Shown here piece after piece: positions 24,301 to 35,605 of a stretch of DNA of 64,000 nucleotides. A program made the translations under genes and the position numbers. The notes below the pieces were generated by a model. The model was not told the DNA's origin. It saw only the letters and a program-made list of their open reading frames with translations, and did no database searches. Source of the stretch: Mastigamoeba balamuthi (Eukaryota > Evosea > Mastigamoebida > Mastigamoebidae); assembly GCA_902651635.1 (NCBI GenBank), contig CACRSC010001917.1, positions 149,218 to 213,217 of the forward strand, written 5' to 3'. Each line of letters starts with the position of its first letter. The first letter of the stretch is position 1.

Positions 24301-27256
24301 GGCGCTCGTGCAGTCTCCCCAGCAGGCCCTGCGCACCGGTTAGATTCCTGGAATCAATTCCGAGAACTTTCTCGGGACTGGGAGGGGGAGGAGAAGGCCC
24401 ACCTTGGCGGCCATGATACCCGGGGCGACGAAGCCCTTGTCGTCCCACTTGTACGTGCGGAAGTGGCGCTTCTCCGTCACGACGTCGACCTTGTGGGGGA
24501 GCAGCTCCTCGAAGCCGCGGACAGACCCCGTGGGCGCCGCGCACATCGCGACGAGGGCGGCGGTCGGCAGCGCGTCCGCGGCGGTCCTCAGGTGCACGGG
24601 GGCCTCGTTGTCGTGCGTCAGGTCGAACACCCACCCCGTCAGCGGCGCGGGCTTCGCCGGCAGCGGCCCGACGGTGTTGTTCGCAGGCGACCCGATGGGA
24701 TCTGGAAATTACGCGGCAGTCCGTCAGTACGGGGGGCGCAATTTCGAGATGCACGCACGGAGCGCCGAGCCCGAGTTGTCGTAGAGCATCCCGCAGAGGC
24801 CGCCGGCAGTGGGGGGCTGGTAGCCCTCGCGGAGCAGCGCGTGGATGCCGCAGGACGAGACGTAGTGGTGGAAGGCGTCGAACGAGGGCGCGAAGAGCTC
24901 GGCGAGCACAATGACGCTGGGGTTGGACACGCGGGCCTGCCACAGCAGGAACTGCAGCGCGGGCAGCGGCACGCTGTGGCAGTTGTCGATGCGGAAGCCG
25001 TCAAAGAGCTCGGCCATGAGCCCCACGTACTGCGCCATGTGGTTCCAGAGCCACGGGTTGTCCTCCTGGAGGGGGGGGGTTAGATTCGAATTCAATCTCG
25101 AAACTCCGCGGGGATTGGATTTCCCCAAAGGAATTTGGACCCCGCGCACCTTGCGGGTGCCGTAGCGGAGCTTGGCGCAGTCGTCCCAGACGATGACCTC
25201 GCGGCGGATGTAGCACTTGGAGCCGGGCCCCGCAAAGTCGGTGAAGGGGTGGCCGTTCATGACCCAGCCGTGGTTGGCCACGGCCAAGACGCCCGTGTAG
25301 CTGCTGCCGATGTCGATGTCGGCGACGCTGGGCTTCTCCTTGCCGGGCACGTGGATCAGCGTGAAGTACGACGGCGTGATCGAGGCGCCGGCCGAGATCT
25401 TCTTCTTGGGCCCGTTGGGGTCGAGGAACTCCCAGCGGATGACGTTGGACACGCTCTGCAGCGCGGCCGCGATGTCCTGGTCGTACTCGTGGTAACTAGC
25501 GGGGACAATATTAGGAACACAGAACAGAAGGGCAGAATGAACACAACAAAAGCCCACACACGGAGCGGAATGAGAGAAAAGGAGGGGGAAAACCGCCAGA
25601 CGTACAACCCGAGGTTGATGTCGTTGAGCGCGTCCTCGTACTGCTGGGCCGTGCTGAACATCTTGAGCGCGTGGACGGCCTTGGCGTCGGAGCGCAGCGA
25701 GAACCTGCCCATCGCCTTGTCCCTCTTGATGATGTTGCCCAGGGCGGCCGACAGGCTGTGCTTCGACATGTGGTGCACCACCTGCGGCGCCTTGGCCCCC
25801 GCCGCTGCCGCCGCGGGCCCCGCAGCCGCCTGCTGCGGCTTCTCGGGCTCCCTGAGCTTGTTGAACGCCTCCAGCTCCGCCTTGACGTCCATCACGTAGA
25901 ACTCCCACAGCTCTGCACAGAGCGCAAACAAGGGATCGGGATCAGAGCCCGCACCCAGCAAGGCGCACGCAGGAGTGGGGAGGGGGGACGGCGCACTGAT
26001 GCGGGGGAGGAACTGGGACTTGAAGGTGTCGATGACGCGGCGCATGTCGGCGTCGGTCTTGATCTCGACGTCCTTGCAGAACTTCTTGGCGGCCCACTCG
26101 AGCGAGAACTGGCGCAGGCCAATGTCGAGCGCGAAGGCGGGCAGCAGGTGCGGGGCGCTCTCGAGCGAGTACCCGGCCTCGGGGTGCTGGCGCAGCCACG
26201 GCGTGTTGACGGCCGTGTGGCTCAGCACAATGTCGATGATCGGCGTCAGCCTGTGCTTGGTCCTCATCTCCTTGAGCACGTCGCCCAGCGCGGCCCTGCG
26301 CCCCTCGACCGTCGCCGGCACGTCCGAGCACCCGGCGAACAGCGCGGGGCTGACGTCGAGCTGGTCCTTGACGCAGTAGGCGCTGTTGCTGACGCCCAGC
26401 GGCTGGACGGGCGTGAAATGTATGGCGTTGTACCCGCACTCGCGGGCCGTCCGGAAGTGCTGCGGCCACACGGGCAGCGGCCCGATCAGCTTCGTGATGA
26501 CCGTCTGTATCGACAGCGCGCTGAGCGGCATGCCGTTGACGACGGGCTCGACGCTGAAGTACCCGCGGCGCTGCGTCTGGTCGCCCGCCGCGTCGCAGAC
26601 CACGCGCCACTCGTAGAACCCGTCCCTGTTGATCTCCACCTGCGCCACCTGCTGGTGCAGCTCGTCCGTCGTGCTGCGCGCGGGTGGTGGGTGGGTGAGC
26701 CGTCTGCGCGCTGCCAGGCAGCGCTGCAGTGCAGTCGTTGCATTTCTCAATATAGCAGTGCGGTCCCCAGAGAGAGATGAGAAAATGTATGTACGTTGAG
26801 AAAGAAGTGAGATATTTCCGCTAATGTAACAAAACACGCACACCCCCACCGCATTACACCGGGTCTCTCTGTCAGCACGCACCACGGGAGCCTGTAGAAG
26901 TGCTCGATGTCGAAGGGGGTGTCGGGGCACGGCGGCAGGTTGGTCTCGAAGGCGAGCGACGGCGGTGCGGGGCGCGGGGCAGCGCAGGCGCCGGNTCTCT
27001 CTGTCTGCACGCACCACGGGAGCCTGTAGAAGTGCTCGATGTCGAAGGGGGTGTCGGGGCACGGCGGCAGGTTGGTCTCGAAGGCGAGCGACGGCGGTGC
27101 GGGGCGCGGGGCAGCGCAGGCGCCGGCGCTGGCGCCGCGCGGGCGGACCTCTGGGCAGCGCGCGGGCGGCATCACGAAGCGCAGCGTGCTACCGCGGGGG
27201 ACCGAGTAGCCGATCGTGGCGTCGGCGACCGAGATCTCGAACACGGTGCTGCTCAT
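21308..27256 (-). CDS. AGL: Glycogen debranching enzyme (4-alpha-glucanotransferase / amylo-1,6-glucosidase)
   Basis: Bifunctional cytosolic enzyme of glycogen breakdown: it moves maltotriosyl units, then hydrolyses the remaining alpha-1,6 branch glucose. About 1,500 residues over about 12 exons. The N-terminal half is the GH13-type transferase domain with FTPVQPLGVSNSAYCV, DIVLSHTAVNTPWLRQHPEAG, the nucleophile motif FDGFRIDNCHS (about 24970-25005) and the acid/base AELFAP (about 24890-24910). The C-terminal half is the GH133 glucosidase with YMRNWGRDTFIALKGL (about 22900-22945), NARDATWWFLAALIDY and a final NVNGAFCWGSCPCQAWS. Order and spacing match eukaryotic AGL/GDB1. An Ala/Glu/Pro-rich insert sits near 22.5-22.65 kb. 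The first exon contains an exact-looking 131-base tandem copy around an N at 26995, probably an assembly fault, so the true N-terminus is shorter than drawn. Downstream of a NADAR gene on the same strand. Confidence 0.9.
26864..27126. repeat. 131-base tandem duplication around an N
   Basis: Bases 26864-26994 and 26996-27126 are almost identical (one or two differences) and are separated by a single N at 26995. The unit covers the end of exon 1 and the donor of the debranching-enzyme gene, so the donor site is present twice. The N at the junction suggests a scaffolding or haplotype-joining artefact rather than a biological repeat. Confidence 0.85.
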
Positions 27257-27576
27257 CTCTGTGAAACGGCGGGGCAGGTGCCGGTCGTGATGCGGTTTGT
27301 ATTTGTGTGCGTGTGTTTTCAGCGGGCGATCTCGGAGTCACCAGGGCGGGAGAAATCTTCCGCGATATTGCGCGAAGAAGAATCTGAACTGTTGAGAGCC
27401 ACCCCAAAGAGGCATTGCCACCGGTTGGCTGGCACTGCATCTTTACATCAGAGCCTGCCACGTCCCTGCCCCACGTGCACTCGGTCCTCAAAAGCAAGAT
27501 CCCGTTGTGTATTCCGTGCATTCTGCGGTTCTTCCATTCCATTCTGCACCTCAGCTGCGCTCCTCGCTCCTCAGCC
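27257..27576. other. Intergenic region, NADAR gene to debranching enzyme
   Basis: About 320 bases between two minus-strand genes: the 3' UTR of the NADAR gene and the promoter of the debranching enzyme. No TATA box or other element recognised. Confidence 0.5.
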
Positions 27577-28474
27577 TCAGAGGTAGCGCACGATCTCGCT
27601 GTTGGGCGCGTGCAGGAACGCAGGGTCGGGCTGCCACGTGCTGCCGCTCCTGATCTCCAGGAACACCTGCGTGAGCATCTTCCCCAGCATGTCTGCAGAG
27701 GCCACAAGAGAGGTCGCACTGAGCAGTGAGTCCCCCACGCCCCAAGCCAACCGCAGAGGGCAGAGGGCAGAGGGCAGAGCGCACTCATCCCGCTGCCGTC
27801 GCCACCGTCGGCCCACTGGACGTCGTTGGCCGTGTGCTCGACGAAGAGCACGTTGTGGCCCTGCAGCGCCCGCATCAGCCCGGAGAGCTCCGTGCGCACG
27901 AACTTGGCCCGCAGCGCAGCGAGCATCACGTCGAGCTTGCGCTCGTCCCACCGGGGCACCAGCGGCACCCGCCCCGTGGCCGTGCGCCTCCACCCGGCGC
28001 CCCTCTTCACAAAGTCCTCCTGCCTCGCCCCCATCTGCACCAGCCTCGCCCTGTCCGCGTCCTGGAGCGGCATCCTGCCCTGCCCGTACTTGGCAGCGTC
28101 CCCGGGCGACAGCCTGCAGCCCCCCCTCTTCGGGTCAGTTGTTTGCGTGCATCGGAAACCCGTCAGGGACTGAAAGAAAAATCGGTGCACCCTGCGACAA
28201 AGCGCTGGTCGGCAACGCAGGAGCACTTGGCGGCCTGGAAGGCGTTCTCGGACGAGGCCCAGTCGGGCTTGATGAGGCCCAGAGCCTCGAAGGCGGGGCC
28301 GAGGTCGATGTGCTGGGCGAAGAGGTTGCTGAAGGCGTTGCGGTTGATGCCCAGCGCCCTGTCCTCCGACTGCTCGGCCTGCGTCCGGCGCGTGTGCGAG
28401 TAGAACGGCAGCACCAGGTCGGGCTTGTATCTCACACCGTGGTGGATGACGATCTCGGCCCTCGCTGGCTCCAT
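27577..28474 (-). CDS. NADAR-domain (YbiA-like) protein
   Basis: NADAR domains are small N-glycosidase folds; YbiA-type members act on riboflavin intermediates and others on ADP-ribose or related N-glycosides. Three exons on the minus strand, with introns about 28184-28108 and 27769-27692. Motifs in order: LPFYSHTRR and NAFSNLF (N-terminal strand and loop), FQAAKC (the conserved FQ-AK helix), LSPGDAAKYGQGRM (the TP-EAK-GR block), KLDVMLAALRAKF, LLFVEHTANDVQWADGGDGSG and, across the second splice, GMNMLGKMLTQVFLEIR, which fits the terminal G-N-LG-LLM-IR helix very well. About 210 residues, usual for a stand-alone NADAR protein. Its neighbour on the same strand is the debranching enzyme; no functional link is evident. 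Substrate is not predictable from sequence. Confidence 0.8.
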
Positions 28475-29825
28475 TGTGTCGCGGCTGTGTGCCTCTGCGG
28501 TCAAATTAGATTCTGTTGATTCAAGGACTGCAGTAGCCTCTTGTATCGTCCAGTTGATTTATCCCCGCCCCTTTCCTGGCAATCAACTGTAGTTCGGCAT
28601 ACGTCAGACAAACGACACCTGTTCAGTGCGCGATACACCCGCTTCACGCGGTGAGCACACGCTGGTGCTGATCTCAGCGCCCGGCAGCATCACCAGCCTA
28701 CCAGTGTCGCAGTATCCCAGGCCAGCCGGCGCCCCCCATCATCAATTGATGAATGCCCGTGCTGTGAATCAAACAGGATGCCCAACCTCGTGCACATCAT
28801 CAATGCGGTCATATGTATCCTTACCACGTGCTTGGCCGAAGGACGGTTTGGAACCTCCTAAGGCCACCGCTTCTCTACACCCCCCTAGTTCATCCTGATG
28901 GTCTTTGTACGGTCCACCAAAAAAAGGTTTAAAATTCTATGAATATGAACACGTTTTTCACCGTACAATACCAACAAAGTTCCATCACAGAAAAAAGAGC
29001 TAACCAGCAAAGCAGCGTCTGTGGTGCTCACTATTCAGATTTTCCTTGGTTAAGCAGAGGCCATGCGTCCCAAGCACCTCTTGCCTTCCTTCCATGCACG
29101 CCGGTGAGAGATGCTGTCACAGTATGGCCTTTTTCTGCTGTGGCTCCACTTCTAGCTGGAGAAGCCCTTCTTCCTGCCAACAAGGCACAGTGTGAATCAT
29201 CTTCTGGGAATGTCGTCAGGCTGCAGCTGGACTAAGTGTTGCCCTGGCAGCTCCTCCGTATATTCCTTAGAAACCACTTGGTGGCAGAGTTGAGGAAAAT
29301 ACCTGCTGTTGCACACAGGGCCTCAAAAGTGGGTGGGATTCTCGTGAAATCACTTGTTATCGTTAATCGGCGAGTCAATCCCAAATGGAGACAGTCGAAG
29401 CGAATTCCGAAGCCAAGCACGAGCTCGGGCCCCTGCAAGATCGCGCAGGAAGAGATGGGCAGCATCCTCAAGCTGGCTGCGGCAGAGCGCGAGGCGTACT
29501 TCCTAGTCAACGACATCCGCTAGGTTTCCTCCGCACATGAACCCCACATAAAAAGCCCTCACTTATCTCTGTGTGCTCCCTGTGCCCTATCCGTGTTTGC
29601 TTCATCGCTCGCTTTTGTAGGGAACTGTACGACGAATGTAAACAACGAACTGTTTGGTCTGACGTGTGTGTGCGAGGTGAATCATCCTGTCAGTGAAATG
29701 ACAGTGGGGAAGTGGCACGGCCACGTGGCTGGCAGTGGTGAAGTGACACGGCCACGTGGCCCAGGCCACGACACTTTTCTTCTCAAACAACCCTGCGTTT
29801 GACACTAACATAAAGTTGTTGTCAA
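28475..29825. other. Gene-poor region
   Basis: About 1.3 kb upstream of the NADAR gene with lower GC content. A fragment at about 29430-29520 reads QEEMGSILKLAAAEREAYF and may be an outlying exon of the P-loop NTPase that follows, but I cannot connect it with confidence. No other gene or RNA recognised. Confidence 0.4.
29707..29760. repeat. Short direct repeat
   Basis: A 23-base unit ending CACGGCCACGTGGC occurs at 29707-29729 and again, with a few mismatches, at 29738-29760. Each unit contains the palindrome GGCCACGTGGC-type core (an E-box, CACGTG). It lies upstream of the NTPase gene and could be regulatory. Confidence 0.6.
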
Positions 29826-32084
29826 CGTAACACTAGCCCTTCAGCGCCAACTCGCAGAGACAGTCGAGTTCTCCGCCCGCTCCCCCGCGGACGTCCTCCG
29901 GTCGATCAAGGAGTGGTTGGTGAGCCCGTCATTTCCGCCGGCTCTTGGCGCCATTGTCAAGGATAAGACCGCACGTGCTTCTCCGAACTACGTGCGCTCG
30001 GGCAAACCTTTGCGCCTCTGTCTCATATTCCCCCCTCCCCTCCCCGCCTCGCCCCTTGTCCAGCGCGCTGCGTCCTTTTTCGAGACCACGTCCCGCAACG
30101 AGACGTTCTGTGCATTGGCGTCCAACTTCATCCAGGGCTACTGCCGCGATGCCTCCCCCGAAGCCGGCGGATACGACGGGCGCATGGTGCTGCCGCTGTG
30201 CGCCACTGCGGGAGCGCCGGGAACGGGCAAATCGCGCCTGCTGGACGACGTGTGGCGCCAGCTCCCTGTGTACCTCGCCGACGACAACCGCGTGCCGCAG
30301 CTCGACAGCGAAGACCTCCAGCGTGTCGCAGAGCTGCGGGACCTGCTCGGGCATTGCATCCCGCTGCTCGTCACGGACGACGGGTGGTCGATGGCCTCGA
30401 GGCGCGACGCGAAGATGCCCGCGCAGTACCTCGCCCTGCGCGTCCTCGCGACGTGCGCGCCGCAGATCCCCTCCTCCTCCTCCTCCTCGCCCGCGCTGGA
30501 CTCACGCAATTCTGGCAAGGTACTTCTTCAAGTTCGGCCCCTCCGCAGGGTTTGGCGACGCGTTCGACCAGATCGCTTGGTGGGCGAGCCATTCCTCGTC
30601 TTTCGGCATGCTGAGCCTGACGGCGGCGCTGGATGCGATCATGATCGACAACGTGGGCTCCGGCATCCGTGGTTTCTACCTGGGTGCAGACGAGCTTGAA
30701 AGGCTGCAGGGGGCTGATCCCTCGGGCAAGGCACTCAGGGCAGTGCTTCACACGATCGCAGAGACGTCTCAGTGCCGCATGCAATCCGACCAATGGAAGC
30801 TGCTGCACGTCGTCACGTCTCACAGCGCCACTGTGCTACGCACGAGCACAGAAAGGTACGCTTTACAAACAATTGAGGCAGCGACGACACTTGCACTCGC
30901 CTGTGAGCACAGAGACATCGACTGGATGCTGCTCAAGCCCCTCAAGTCGGAGCCAGCCGTGTGCCTGCTTGCTGACAAGTACCCGCGGTTGGCCAAGCTC
31001 CACGCCTTCGAGGCGAGCATTCATGACTGCGGCGGGCACCCGCGCAGCCTCGAGAGGCTGTGCATCGTGTTGACAGGCTCATGAGCCGCTACTCCGAAAT
31101 GGAAGATCTCGGCAACGTGCTGACGTTGGATTGCATCACTGAGGAGATGGAGGTGGAGGTCAGAAAGGTATCGGCGCTCGGGTTCCTGAACGTCATTCCG
31201 CCATTCATGCTGCGCGTGTGGGCCAAGGACGCCATCGAATACGCGGCCTATCTGCCGTCAGAGAAGGGGGCTCTGACACTCCAAGTCGCGTTGATACTCT
31301 CGAAATTCCTGATCACGGGGCTGCAGTGGCCCAAGGAGTTTCCAGCCGGTGGCCACTTGGAGCTCTTCCACGGCGGCTGGGAGCTACTGCGGCATCTGCT
31401 TGCCACAGAGCACGATCGACGACCACTACAGGGGACTTGCGATTTGGAAGGACGACAGCAGCCAGCTCAAGAGACGCGAGGTGTCCTACTCAACTTCAGA
31501 GCCATGCATGGTCAAGACCCTCGCGCCCGACTGGGACAAGGGCAAGGAGCAGTGCGGCTGGGCAGCCACTTTCACAGAGGCGGGGTCTACTATTTACCTT
31601 CCTCCCGCGGGGCAGGAGGGGTGCGCGTTGTGGGACTCCCTTCCGCAATTGCTTCCTCTTGACTCATCAGGGCAAATCCCGTGCTCGCAGGCTTGACATG
31701 ATCGACGTCTTCAAGTCGCAGTTGTCGTCTGTCGCAACCACAGTCGGGATCAGATTCATGGCGGCAGGCAAGGGCAACTCAACAACCGACACTGCCATTG
31801 ACCACATGGGCAAGTTGTTCAACGACATCAAGGTCTCCAAGGCGCTTCCCGCGCTCTCGCTGCTCGTGTTCGTCTCGGGCTGGGACATGGCGAAGAGCAT
31901 ACTGGACGGCAAGACAAGGAGCCACGACAACGTTGTCGTAATCCCGAAGGAGAGGCTCAACGATCTCTACGGACCAACTCTCGGGCACCGCCTGGAGTTC
32001 ATGCTGTCGATGGGAGAGGCGCTGCCTCCCACTGTGTCCCTCCAGTGCGTCGCCACTGAGATGAGTGCCAAGTTCGGCATGTAG
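29826..32084 (+). CDS. P-loop NTPase, possibly Crinkler/RHS-like; interrupted
   Basis: A multi-segment gene whose central part has a Walker A motif (AGAPGTGKSRLLDD), a downstream acidic LLVTDDGW block, and about 500 further residues ending KFGM and a stop. The order of a P-loop ATPase, long helical region and a C-terminal domain of alternating strands and helices (LDMIDVFKSQL, LPALSLLVFVSGW) resembles the Crinkler/RHS group common in protists, some of which are effector-like. I rate that family call as tentative. The coding segments lie in more than one frame; a GT-AG intron of about 140 bases explains the first change, but the others could be short introns or decay, and I cannot tell which. 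If it is decayed it should be read as a fossil. It lies in a gene-poor region next to relic sequences. Confidence 0.45.
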
Positions 32085-33809
32085 GGTTTCAAGATCCTCA
32101 ACACATTACACAAGAGATGACTGGCAGCACTCCTGGCACTGGAAATGTCCAGTCCGATCGAGCCCTTCTCTGATGGTGGCTCGAGTTTGGCAGCAGTCGA
32201 GCCGCGAGCTGCCCGAAAGCACATTCGGAGGGGTGTCGCACGCCGCGCCTGCTGTGACAGCCATCTGCATCGCCGAAGGGTGCTCATTCGGAGAGCGAGT
32301 GTTCTTCGGACAGTGCAAATCAATTGTGTTGTGTGCACGAAAATCGAACAGTAAGTGAACAGGGTGCGTGAAAGCCTGCCCCAAGTTCAAGAATCGGAGG
32401 GAGTAGATCCAGAATTGGCTGTCTCATGACTTCACACCCGCGATTGAATCGCGCAGGGGCACAACTCACAGGTAGTCATGCGGCTCTGCTGCGCTAGGTG
32501 CCCAGTTGCAGCTCTACCAGCACTGCCGGCAGGCACATCTGTTTGGACGCATGCGCCGTCGAGTATGTGTCACTCAAGCCGAGCCATTCAGCGTAGTGCC
32601 AACGATGCTGCACACGCGCCAAGGCCAACCTCGTGAGACAGTCAGTCTGGTGATCTCGACACTCATAACTGCAACAGTGCCCGTGATGGTGAAGTCCATG
32701 TCGGAGCTGGCAACAGTGGCAGCACCCAGCGACATTTATAAGCTTGGGCAGAGCAACAACCGGGACACTGGTGACACCCAACAGGCCGTCCTCGACCAGC
32801 CCACTCAGTGTGGTCACCCAGCAGAGTAGGACCCGGCCGGCCACACTGCGTTTGACGTAGCATTGCGCCTGCACTGGAGCCACTCAATGCGATCGTCGAG
32901 CCGTTGGCCACACTCCGACCTCTATTGACGATCTGAAAGTCCACGGAGGTATGGATGGCACCTCCCACACCCACGCGCTAATGCACATGCACAGCGGAAA
33001 AGTAGAAGAAAAAGTCCGATTAGGCAGCGCTCACACGCGGTCGAGGTAGAGACAACGCTCGAGGAGCCTGCAGCACAAGGGCGACCTGACACTGTTCAGA
33101 GTGGGCTGTTCAACGTCAAATCCAATGGCGGGAGGTGGGACTGTCGTGGACACTGGCAGCAGTCTTCCTGGTCAGCAGAGGACGACTGTCAATTGCGACT
33201 CGGTATGGAAATATGAAAATGAAAGAAGATCTACCTGTCTTCACCCCCTTCATCGACAATAAACAAACTCGTCATCTATGCATCAGAATACAGCGACATC
33301 GACTATGGCCATGAGGAACGTGGCAGTACCCATCCACTGAGATGATCGAGATTGTGGCTGTGAGTACCGTCCCCGTGGAGTGCCAGCTGTGCTCGAAGAG
33401 CGGGTTCTGGAGAAATGCCATGAAGCTCTACAAGCTATGCGTTCCGTTCTGGCAGGCAGCTACCAGGACGTGGTGGGCACTGGCCCTGCAAGGACTGTGA
33501 ACTGGGGATCAACGGTGTGAGAAAGGGCAGCTTTCCATGCTCCTTTTGCAGTAAGAGCAGGAGGCACTCAACTACAACAGAACTGCTCTCTGTGGTAAGC
33601 TCCACAGGAGGCTGGGAAGCCAGAAGAGGAAGCCAGACCGCATCCGCCTCGAAACTAGTTCTTCTCCGACAGATTTCTACAACGGACCAGTGGACCAGTG
33701 CACGATTTTGTAACCTTTGTGTTTGTGCTTGTGCAGAGATCTGAGATGATGGGTGTCTGGGACTCATGACACTAGAAGCCAAGACCTTAAGCACAGGAAT
33801 GATGAGCAT
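32085..33809. other. Gene-poor region with relics
   Basis: About 1.7 kb. It holds a relic of the xylanase tail (32190-32352) and, at about 33360-33570, cysteine-rich fragments (ECQLCSKSG; HWPCKDCELG; FPCSFCSK) that look like pieces of a RING-type domain. A 107-codon plus-strand frame at 32506 and a 129-codon minus-strand frame at 32883 have no recognisable features and are not called. Confidence 0.4.
32190..32352 (+). pseudogene. Relic of GH10 xylanase 3' end (copy A)
   Basis: Plus-strand sequence matching the coding strand of the last part of the xylanase gene at 45797. It encodes a version of ELPDSTFGGAAHATPAV followed by AICIA, then continues into the same 3' flank (GCAAATCAATTG-TGTTGTGTG). 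Only the tail is present, so it is a fragment and not a gene. Divergence is high, indicating an old copy. Confidence 0.65.
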
Positions 33810-34788
33810 TCAGAAATGTGGATCTTTGCCCCTCCGTGGAAGGCCTGAAATGGTCATGTTTGGATAGTTCTGGTGAACTAAACGAGTGAGAGTCGCCAGC
33901 CTAACTTGCATAACGTCAGAAGAGTGAATACATGTAGGGAGCAGGTCGTACCTTCTCTCTTCTCTGTCGCTCTTCCTCTCGGTTTTCCCCTCGCCGTTGT
34001 GCTGTTGCTGTAGAAATGCCCTGCGGGCATCCTGCTGCGAGTGGAACTCCATCACCATTGAAGCCAACCTCTGTTCGAACTGCACGCGCTGCTGCTGCTG
34101 CTGCTGCTCGAAATCGGCACGCATCGTGCGAATCATCTGATCAAATCTGTCTTGCTCGTGGGACTGCTGCTCCGCGAACTCTACAGTGTGGGCACGATGC
34201 TCGGAAGAAGGCACCTGCAGAGAGAAGTTGTCATACTTGTAGGAAATATCATGTTACACACACCGAACTCTCGAGAGCTATCATCGGGGGCGTCGGAGGT
34301 GGTTCCCTGACCGCAGCAAGAGAGGTGCTCGCCGGGGCACTTGGCATCGGAGTCGATGGGCCGCTGTTTGGCGCAGTGCTTGTTGATGATGAGCTGGCAT
34401 CCATGGGCTCTTCGTATGACGTAGGTCTCTGCCGCACGAGTACCGGCCTCTCCATGGCGAACGCTGCCTGGCCGACAACGAGCCCACAGATCTCGCACAC
34501 AGTTTCCGCGTTGACTTCGATGATGCGTTCGTGGATGCACGGCTGCAGGGACTCCAGCAACTTCGGTTTGAAGCGGAAGACACCTGGAAGCAAGGACCTC
34601 AAGCTTATTGCGTCCTCCCTCCGCCGCAGCTGCGGGACGATGAACTTCCGCAGTATCCAGGCGGTGCTGATGGTTTCCTCGAGAGAGAGAATTCTCGGCT
34701 CCTCGGTGCTCTGCAGTACCCTCGGGATCTGCGCCTGCTCCATACAGTGGAGTTGAGTCCGAATTGGGGGGGATGAGGGGCGCGCCAT
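33810..34788 (-). CDS. Hypothetical coiled-coil protein
   Basis: Two exons on the minus strand; the intron is about 34252-34206 (donor GTGTGTGTAACATG, acceptor TGCAG). The first exon starts MARPSSPPIRTQLHC and encodes a helical region with LRKFIVPQLRRREDAISLRS and LQPCIHERIIEVNAETVCE, then a Ser/Thr/Pro-rich linker. The second exon is a glutamine-rich amphipathic helix (QDRFDQMIRTMRADFEQQQQQ). About 310 residues, no signal peptide or membrane span. I do not recognise a family. The continuous frames, a normal intron and a start in good context argue for a real gene, although it sits among relics. The last 40 residues after NGEGKTERK are of doubtful coding character and could follow another intron. 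Confidence 0.5.
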
Positions 34789-35024
34789 TTTCGCGAGGTG
34801 TAGCAATAGGAAGCGGCAATAAGATCTTGTCAGACAATATTCAACTGAATCCTCGCAAGATAAATCTCCCTGCTCTGACTTGCCATCACAGGTCCCAAAA
34901 TTCTCCCGGAGGACTCCGCGGATATCTCCGTGAGCTCTCCGTGACGGATGACCTTCTTTTCGAGAGTGGAATCTCACGGAGTCCTTCTTTTCCAGGAGCT
35001 CGCGAGACGGAGATCTCACGGAGA

Positions 35025-35312
35025 CTTCATTTTCGGCTGCGGCTGCACCGCGGACGACTCGGACTTTGGAGGGGCAGCGTACGTGTGGGGCCTGGGCTGG
35101 GGCGCCGCCTTGAGGAACTCGTCCATGATGGCGCAGGTGGCGGGCTTTGGGGCATAGCTGCTGTCGAAGACGAGGCTGATGGACTCGGGCTTGAGCAGCG
35201 AGTACTGGTCGACTACGACACTCGGGTGATGTTGGTGTTGACCTGTGCCTGCTTGTCCCTCTCGGCACTGCCATCCTGCAGTAAACGTCGAACTCGGTGA
35301 GGAGGATCCCTG
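35025..35312 (-). pseudogene. Relic of GH10 xylanase catalytic-domain end (copy B)
   Basis: Matches 45920-46230, i.e. the minus-strand coding sequence around QYSWLKPESTSLVFDSSYAPK and AIMDEFLKAAPQPRPH. It is clearly degraded and only part of the gene is present. It lies next to copy C but in the opposite orientation, so the duplicated xylanase segment was broken and partly inverted after it arrived. Confidence 0.8.
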
Positions 35313-35404
35313 CAGTAACAAGCTTAACTTTCAGGGAATCGACTTCGACACCTGACGGTTGCTGGTGGTGGCATGTCAAACAGGCATTAAATGCTCCGTG
35401 AGAC

Positions 35405-35605
35405 CTCACCCCCCAGCCGGGCAGGATATCGAGCAGCGAGCTACCCGACAGTGCGCTTGTGGCGTGGGGCCACGCCACGCCCGCTGTGAACAGCCATCTG
35501 CATCACCGCAGCGGTGCTCATTTGGCGAGCGAGTGTGGTTAAATTTCATAAACAACACCAATTGATTTGCACCATCCGGCCTCAGATGCAACTGATTGAT
35601 TTCCT
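35405..35605 (+). pseudogene. Relic of GH10 xylanase 3' end (copy C)
   Basis: Plus-strand copy of the xylanase tail and its 3' flank (intact equivalents about 45730-45905, reverse orientation). The tail ELPDSALVAWGHATPA-like sequence and the flank with ACACCAATTGATTTGC are recognisable. It is collinear with the membrane-protein relic at 36438-37058, so both belong to one duplicated block of about 1.65 kb. Confidence 0.75.

Noticed and set aside
28600-28920. Possible small RNA gene
   Set aside because: Checked for 5S, U1, U2, U5 and U6 signature words and for tRNA arms; none found.
32494-32883. Cys/His-rich 129-codon minus-strand frame
   Set aside because: Cysteines are irregularly spaced and the frame lies in relic DNA; no family resemblance.
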